Shown here piece by piece: positions 59,934-64,000 of a stretch of DNA of 64,000 nt. This DNA comes from Cognatilysobacter bugurensis (lineage in GTDB: Bacteria > Pseudomonadota > Gammaproteobacteria > Xanthomonadales > Xanthomonadaceae): contig NZ_BMYD01000001.1 in assembly GCF_014652095.1 (NCBI RefSeq), positions 1,279,466 to 1,343,465 on the forward strand, read 5' to 3'. Position numbers and translations under genes: made by a program. Every line of letters starts with the position of its first letter. Position 1 is the stretch's first letter. The notes beneath the pieces are model-generated. The model did not search any database, was not told where the DNA came from, and saw only the letters and a list, made by a program, of their open reading frames with translations.

Positions 59934-60925
59934 AGATTGCGGTTCCGCAGCGCGACCACGTGGACGAGCTTTCGGTTAATGACTTGTCCTTCCGAGACGC
60001 GCTCTTCGCCTGCTAACGACAGCTCCAGTCGGGCGGCGATGACGTTCCTCCAGTTCGCCCCCACGGCCGTCGCGTCAACGTAGCTCGCGGCTCCGTTGAG
60101 CAGGTACGTGATCTGCATATCCGTCACGCCGGTTGCGACTTCTTCGGATACGACCTGGAGCGTGCCAGTATTTCGGATCACGTCCTGATAGAGCACCCGC
60201 GCCCCGCCCTTCGTCCCGACATACCAGCGCACGGCACGCAGCTTCGTGAGCATGGAGTTGGGCCCGTAGGCATAGGGCGTACCGTTGGTCGTGCACGACA
60301 TCGGCACAGCGAAACCGAGTCCCTTGGAGCAGTTCTGGATGGACGCGGTGCCGTTGTTGTGCACAACCGTTTCATTGGTGGCAGTCGGCCCCGTCATCTG
60401 GAACAACGCCACCTGACGGTAATCGCAGACCATCATTAGATCTTCGGCCACGAAGCCATGTTCGGTGGTGTTGACCGAGAAGCTGGCAGCCGTGGGGTTA
60501 TGGCCCACCACCGTCGCCCCGGTATGAACGCCGTACATCAGCTCAATGGCGTCCGTGCCGCTCACGCGGTTGGACGGGTTGTCCAAGGTGAACGCACCCT
60601 CGGCGCCGCGTATGCCGTCTGCAAAATTGGTATACCAACGCGAGGCCGGGTTCACCATCACATTGGCGACCGGCAGATTGCGGCTACACGGATTCCCTCC
60701 GGCCTCCCGGATGTCCCGCGCCATTAACTCGAATGCGACACGTGCGTTCTCCTGCACGCGCCCAAGGCTTTCGGTGGCCACGTACGTCTGGCGGTTCGAG
60801 TCGAACACGCTGAGCGCTCCAGCGACGACGAGCAGACCTACTACGAGCGAAACCATCAACTCCACGAGGCTTAGGCCCCGCGTGTAGCGCGGACCCATCG
60901 GCTTGCGGTATATACGAATGGTCAT
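59930..60925 (-). CDS. pilW: Minor pilin PilW
   Basis: 331 aa. Prepilin site RYTRG|LSLVELMVSLVVGLLVVAG with Glu5 present, followed by SNRQTYVATESLGRVQENAR and FELMARDIREAGGNPC, the classic PilW core. ATG at 60925 overlaps the pilV stop by 4 bp; an ATG 27 codons upstream would overlap pilV. Member of the tip-priming minor pilin complex. Confidence 0.94.
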   Translation of the reverse strand: MTIRIYRKPMGPRYTRGLSLVELMVSLVVGLLVVAGALSVFDSNRQTYVATESLGRVQENARVAFELMARDIREAGGNPCSRNLPVANVMVNPASRWYTNFADGIRGAEGAFTLDNPSNRVSGTDAIELMYGVHTGATVVGHNPTAASFSVNTTEHGFVAEDLMMVCDYRQVALFQMTGPTATNETVVHNNGTASIQNCSKGLGFAVPMSCTTNGTPYAYGPNSMLTKLRAVRWYVGTKGGARVLYQDVIRNTGTLQVVSEEVATGVTDMQITYLLNGAASYVDATAVGANWRNVIAARLELSLAGEERVSEGQVINRKLVHVVALRNRNL

Positions 60926-61377
60926 AGACGTGTCTCGGTCACGAGCTGTTCGGTCGACGATCCGGCCGAGCCTCGGCTGTCGTCCCACTGGATTGTGATA
61001 GTGCAAAGGGCGGTTGTGCAGCTGATTGCCCCCTGAGCCGAGTTGCCCATCGCAAGCTTTAATTGCGTGATCCAGTTCGCCTGGTCGCGCGTGATGCGCG
61101 AGGACGCAGTGGGTGCCGTGCCAGTCAAGGCGATGTTGTAAGAGCCGGCGAGCGCAGCGGCGCGGTTCGCTCGCATGGAATCGAGGATCGTGTGCGTCTG
61201 CACCACGGCTTGCCCGCGTTCGGCGGCGCTCTGGCTGTTACGAAGCGCGGCGGCCTGTAGCGCTGCGATTCCGAGCAGGCCGATCGCCATGATCAACACG
61301 GCGATGAGCACCTCGAGGAGGCCGGCGCCACGCTGCAGTTGGCGGGGAGAAGAATGGGAGTTTCGTTGACGTGTCAT
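60922..61377 (-). CDS. pilV: Minor pilin PilV
   Basis: 151 aa. Prepilin site QLQRG|AGLLEVLIAVLIMAIGLLG with Glu5 present, then QAAALRNSQSAAERGQAVVQ typical of PilV, and a Cys pair (ISCTTALCTI) near the C-terminus. It starts 10 nt after fimT and overlaps pilW, in line with one polycistronic mRNA. Confidence 0.94.
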   Translation of the reverse strand: MTRQRNSHSSPRQLQRGAGLLEVLIAVLIMAIGLLGIAALQAAALRNSQSAAERGQAVVQTHTILDSMRANRAAALAGSYNIALTGTAPTASSRITRDQANWITQLKLAMGNSAQGAISCTTALCTITIQWDDSRGSAGSSTEQLVTETRL

Positions 61378-61387
61378 GACTGTCTCG

Positions 61388-62023
61388 TCAGCTGCTCGGG
61401 TTCGCCAGCGCCAGGCAGGTGCCGGTGCCGTCGCCCGTCTTCGCCGTGGAGATCCGGCTGCCCGACATGATCTGAATCTCGCGCTGGTTCTTCTGCGGCT
61501 GTTTCGCGCCGCTGATGCACACGCCCACCGTCGCCCTCAGCAGCTCGTCGGTCATCGTCGTGGCGCTTCCCGACTTGTAGGCGCGGCCGTCCGGCCGGAA
61601 GAAGATCCGGCTAGACACGACGTTGCTGCTTACTTTCGCTACGAGCGGCGAAGGCAGCGAGCCGACGCGTAGTACCTCGGACGGTGTAGAGCCGGATGCG
61701 GTGTCGGGCGTACCGTCGCGATCTCGGTCAACGAAGACCACCCACGACGTCCAATCGGTTCCGTCCGAGCAGTTCGTCTGATCTGCGGAGCGGCACACCA
61801 CGACCCTTGAGTTTCGACGCATCGCTTCCATGCGCGCGTGCTGCAGTGCAGCCACAAATTCGTTCGCGCCGCTGGCAAGTCGATTGCTATTGATGACGGC
61901 CTGGAAGCTCGGCACCCCGAGGGTTAACAGGATCGCCAAGACCGCAATTGTCACCATCAGCTCGACGAGCGTGAATCCGCTGGACACCGCCCGCCCGCGG
62001 CCAGGCCGTTGTGCACTTCGCAT
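61388..62023 (-). CDS. fimT: Minor pilin FimT/FimU (GspH-type)
   Basis: 211 aa. Prepilin site RAVSSG|FTLVELMVTIAVLAILLTLG with Glu5, then ANEFVAALQHARMEAMRRNS, the standard GspH/FimT pattern, and a GspH domain with SWVVFVDRDRDGTPD. First gene of the fimT-pilVWXY1E operon. ATG at 62023 is used (GGGGCGG upstream); an ATG five codons earlier is possible. Confidence 0.92.
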   Translation of the reverse strand: MRSAQRPGRGRAVSSGFTLVELMVTIAVLAILLTLGVPSFQAVINSNRLASGANEFVAALQHARMEAMRRNSRVVVCRSADQTNCSDGTDWTSWVVFVDRDRDGTPDTASGSTPSEVLRVGSLPSPLVAKVSSNVVSSRIFFRPDGRAYKSGSATTMTDELLRATVGVCISGAKQPQKNQREIQIMSGSRISTAKTGDGTGTCLALANPSS

Positions 62024-62106
62024 CGTAGCCGCCCCCATTGCCCTAACGCACATTGCCTGCATGCTGCACCCTATGTCAGCCTTTCATCTCATGCCATGGG
62101 CGGACC

Positions 62107-62115
62107 GATGAACGG
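62107..62115 (-). promoter_or_regulatory. Possible AlgR-like binding site
   Basis: CCGTTCATC on the minus strand, 8 of 9 bases of the Pseudomonas AlgR core CCGTTCGTC, 83 nt upstream of the fimT start and in the divergent gap before the LytS/AlgZ-type kinase. No AlgR gene is in the window. Confidence 0.3.
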
Positions 62116-62175
62116 CCGGCTTCGCAGCACCAACGGGTCCAATTGTTACCGGGGCAGACTCGAGAGAGCACGTCA

Positions 62176-63237
62176 GTGAAATCGATACGTGACGTCCCGC
62201 ACGCTTCCAATCCGCTTGAATCGCTTTGGCATCCACACGCGATTATGTGGGTGCTCATCGCCGGCGAGGGCCTCGCGATTGTTCTGGCCCTCGCGCCAAG
62301 TGTGGTGATGGACCGCTGGGTGCTTTTTGGACTGACCTCACTTGCGATTCAATGGGTGACGCTGCTCACACTTGGAGAGCTTTTTCTGCTGCGAGGGCTT
62401 TTCGGCGCGTCCAGACCCATGGGGGTCGCGCGAATCGCGATTGCACTGCTCCTAATAAACACTTGGCTGGTAGTCGTAGCCGCGCACTTGATAGCGCCAG
62501 ATATTGACGCCGGAGAAGGCTCCACCCCTACGGAGCTGTTCTGGCAGGCGACAGGAATCGCCACTGCGGTGGGGCTGCTAGGACTCGCGGCATTTCAGAA
62601 CTACTGGCGCGCGAGACAGCTTGCGATGCGAGCACAGCAAGCGGAGCTCGAAGCCCTGCAGGCCCGCATCCGTCCGCACTTCCTGTTCAACACGCTCAAC
62701 ACGGGCGCGGCTCTCGTGCACAGCCGGCCGGGGGAAGCCGAGCGCCTGCTTCTCGACCTCGCTGACCTTTTCCGAGCGGCGCTCGCCGGTCCGCGCGACA
62801 TATCGCTCGAAGACGAGCTGTCGCTGGTGCGTCGCTACCTTGAGATCGAGCAGCTTCGCTTCGGCGACCGGCTGCGGGTCGAATGGGACGTGCCGGGCTC
62901 GATCCCCGCTGTCCAGGTACCCGCGTTGTCGATCCAGCCCCTTGTGGAGAACGCGATCCGCCACGGGGTCGAACGGGTGCCGCACGGCGGTCGTGTGGAA
63001 ATCGCGCTGACCACGACGGCGGAGCACGTCGTGGTGCGAATCCGAAATCCACTCGTCTTTTCCGATGCGGCGCCCCCCCTGAGTCACGGCGTGGGCCTCA
63101 ACGCGTCGCAGGCGCGCATAGAGGCGCTAACCGGCGGACGCGGGAGCGTCCAGACCGGTCGGAAGGGGGAGCACTGGGTCGCGACAGTGCGCCTGCCGCG
63201 ACGACCTGCGTCAGCTGACCGTCGCCGCCGCGTCTAG
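62176..63237 (+). CDS. LytS/AlgZ (FimS)-type sensor histidine kinase
   Basis: 353 aa. Four predicted membrane segments within residues 23-142, then the LytS-type His_kinase domain with RIRPHFLFNTLNT (phospho-His168), and a HATPase N box QPLVENAIRHGV (Asn259). It matches the AlgZ/FimS architecture, which in Pseudomonas acts with AlgR to control fimU-pilVWXY1Y2E. GTG at 62176 keeps the cytoplasmic N-terminus of the family; an in-frame ATG at 62245 would start inside the first membrane segment. No LytTR regulator follows: the next gene is convergent and overlaps its 3' end by 27 bp. Confidence 0.88.
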   Translation: MKSIRDVPHASNPLESLWHPHAIMWVLIAGEGLAIVLALAPSVVMDRWVLFGLTSLAIQWVTLLTLGELFLLRGLFGASRPMGVARIAIALLLINTWLVVVAAHLIAPDIDAGEGSTPTELFWQATGIATAVGLLGLAAFQNYWRARQLAMRAQQAELEALQARIRPHFLFNTLNTGAALVHSRPGEAERLLLDLADLFRAALAGPRDISLEDELSLVRRYLEIEQLRFGDRLRVEWDVPGSIPAVQVPALSIQPLVENAIRHGVERVPHGGRVEIALTTTAEHVVVRIRNPLVFSDAAPPLSHGVGLNASQARIEALTGGRGSVQTGRKGEHWVATVRLPRRPASADRRRRV

Positions 63238-64000
63238 CGCGCGGTCCGTGACCACCTGATAGCACGGGCGATAATCGCCGGCGATTTTCATGCGGCGCTG
63301 CTCGACGAACGAGCGCAGGAGCGCATCGAGCGCTTCCATCATGTCCGTGTCGCCGTGGATCAGGAACGGGCCATGCGCCTCGATCCGGCGGATACCGTCT
63401 TCCTTGACGTTGCCCGCGACGATGCCCGAGAACGCACGGCGTAGGTCCGCGGCCAGTTCGTGTGGCTGCCGACCGTGGTGCAGGTCGAGCGATGCCATCG
63501 CCTCGTGCGTGGGTACGAACGGCTGCTGGAATTCGAGCGGAATGCGAATCGACCAATTGAAGAAGAACGAGTCCTTCTGGACGATGCGATGCTCGCGGAC
63601 CTTACGGATACCGGCCGCCATGCGCTTGGCGACTGCAGCCGGATCGCCGACGATGATCTCGTAGCGCGACGTCGCCGCCTCGCCGAGCGTCAGTCGGAGA
63701 AAGCGGTCGATTTGTTCGAAGTACGGCGCCGACGCCGTCGGGCCCGTCAAGATCAGCGGGAACGGCAGGTCGCGATTCTCTTCCTGCAGCAGCAGCCCGA
63801 GCAGGTAAAGGATCTCCTCGGCCGTGCCGACGCCGCCCGGGAACACGATGATGCCGTGGCTGACACGGACGAACGCCTCGAGGCGCTTTTCGATGTCCGG
63901 CATGATCACCAGGTGGTTGACGATCGGGTTGGGCGATTCGGCCGCGATGATGCCGGGCTCGGTGATGCCGATGTACCGCATGCTGCGCTTGCGCTGCTTC
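63211..64000 (-). CDS. ppnN: Nucleotide 5'-monophosphate nucleosidase PpnN (LOG family), 5' end outside window
   Basis: About 263 C-terminal residues of a protein usually near 450 aa; the frame stays open to base 64000. The LOG nucleotide-binding motif FPGGVGTAEE is present, preceded by YIGITEPGIIAAESPNPIVN. The C-terminal part (GNVKEDGIRRIEAHGPFLIH, then HGDTDMMEALDALLR) is specific to PpnN/YgdH, the (p)ppGpp-responsive enzyme that cleaves nucleoside monophosphates to base and ribose phosphate. Its 3' end overlaps the histidine kinase gene. Confidence 0.94.
   Translation of the reverse strand, partial: KQRKRSMRYIGITEPGIIAAESPNPIVNHLVIMPDIEKRLEAFVRVSHGIIVFPGGVGTAEEILYLLGLLLQEENRDLPFPLILTGPTASAPYFEQIDRFLRLTLGEAATSRYEIIVGDPAAVAKRMAAGIRKVREHRIVQKDSFFFNWSIRIPLEFQQPFVPTHEAMASLDLHHGRQPHELAADLRRAFSGIVAGNVKEDGIRRIEAHGPFLIHGDTDMMEALDALLRSFVEQRRMKIAGDYRPCYQVVTDRALDAAATVS

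Noticed and set aside
62024..62175. Sigma-54 promoter for the pil operon
   Set aside because: No TGGCAC-N5-TTGC pair on the minus strand; the nearest string (TGGCATGAGATGAA) lacks the -12 element.

Overview
The window is high-GC DNA from a gammaproteobacterium, most likely a member of the Lysobacterales (Xanthomonadales). The evidence is gene content and order: rsmD-coaD-ferredoxin-ggt, ftsY-asmA-mutY-yggX, thrS-infC-rpmI-rplT-pheST-ihfA-merR, a GumN/TraB protein, recCBD and a fimT-pilVWXY1E operon. No species is claimed. No transposase, integrase, rRNA or CRISPR array was seen. Four tRNA genes are present (Phe-GAA, Pro-GGG, Val-GAC, Asn-GTT), each with a readable candidate promoter and a rho-independent terminator.

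Layout. 0-2.7 kb: 3' part of an error-prone DNA polymerase (dnaE2/imuC). 2.7-6.8 kb (minus): rsmD, coaD, a small lipoprotein, a 2[4Fe-4S] ferredoxin and ggt. 6.85-10.9 kb (plus): ftsY, an AsmA-like protein, mutY, yggX. 10.9-11.8 kb: a lipoprotein and tRNA-Phe. 11.8-25.7 kb: a signalling and secretion region. Two paralogous secreted subtilases with C-terminal S-layer-homology-like repeats point away from each other. Between them lie a secreted protein, an FHA-GAF protein, a Ser/Thr kinase with TPRs, a soluble histidine kinase, a NarL-type response regulator, a second histidine kinase and a phosphoesterase. 25.8-31 kb: a WHy lipoprotein, acyl-CoA dehydrogenase, GNAT, HNH nuclease and an unknown protein. 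31.1-34.2 kb: dxs and a TraB/GumN protein. 34.4-42.7 kb (minus): tRNA-Pro and the translation cluster. 42.9-51.9 kb (minus): recC, recB and recD, chained by 4-bp overlaps. 52-55.2 kb: tRNA-Val, uvrB, a lone FimT-like pseudopilin, tRNA-Asn. 55.4-62.0 kb (minus): the minor pilin/PilY1 operon, with patches of visibly lower GC. 62.2-63.2 kb: a LytS/AlgZ-type histidine kinase divergent from that operon. 63.2 kb to the end (minus): 3' part of ppnN.

The most interesting part is 11.8-25.7 kb. An FHA reader, a membrane Ser/Thr kinase with TPRs, a histidine kinase with no sensor domain and a LuxR-family regulator are packed into one plus-strand run. The first two overlap, and the kinase pair is 3 nt apart. 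The run is bracketed by the two paralogous proteases. A G/T-rich motif ending in CCCCT occurs upstream of one protease and in the divergent promoter region beside the other, so it could be an operator for the embedded regulator. A second candidate circuit is the AlgZ-like kinase lying head-to-head with the pil operon, with one sequence resembling an AlgR site between them. Both regulatory ideas are inferences from sequence and need testing.
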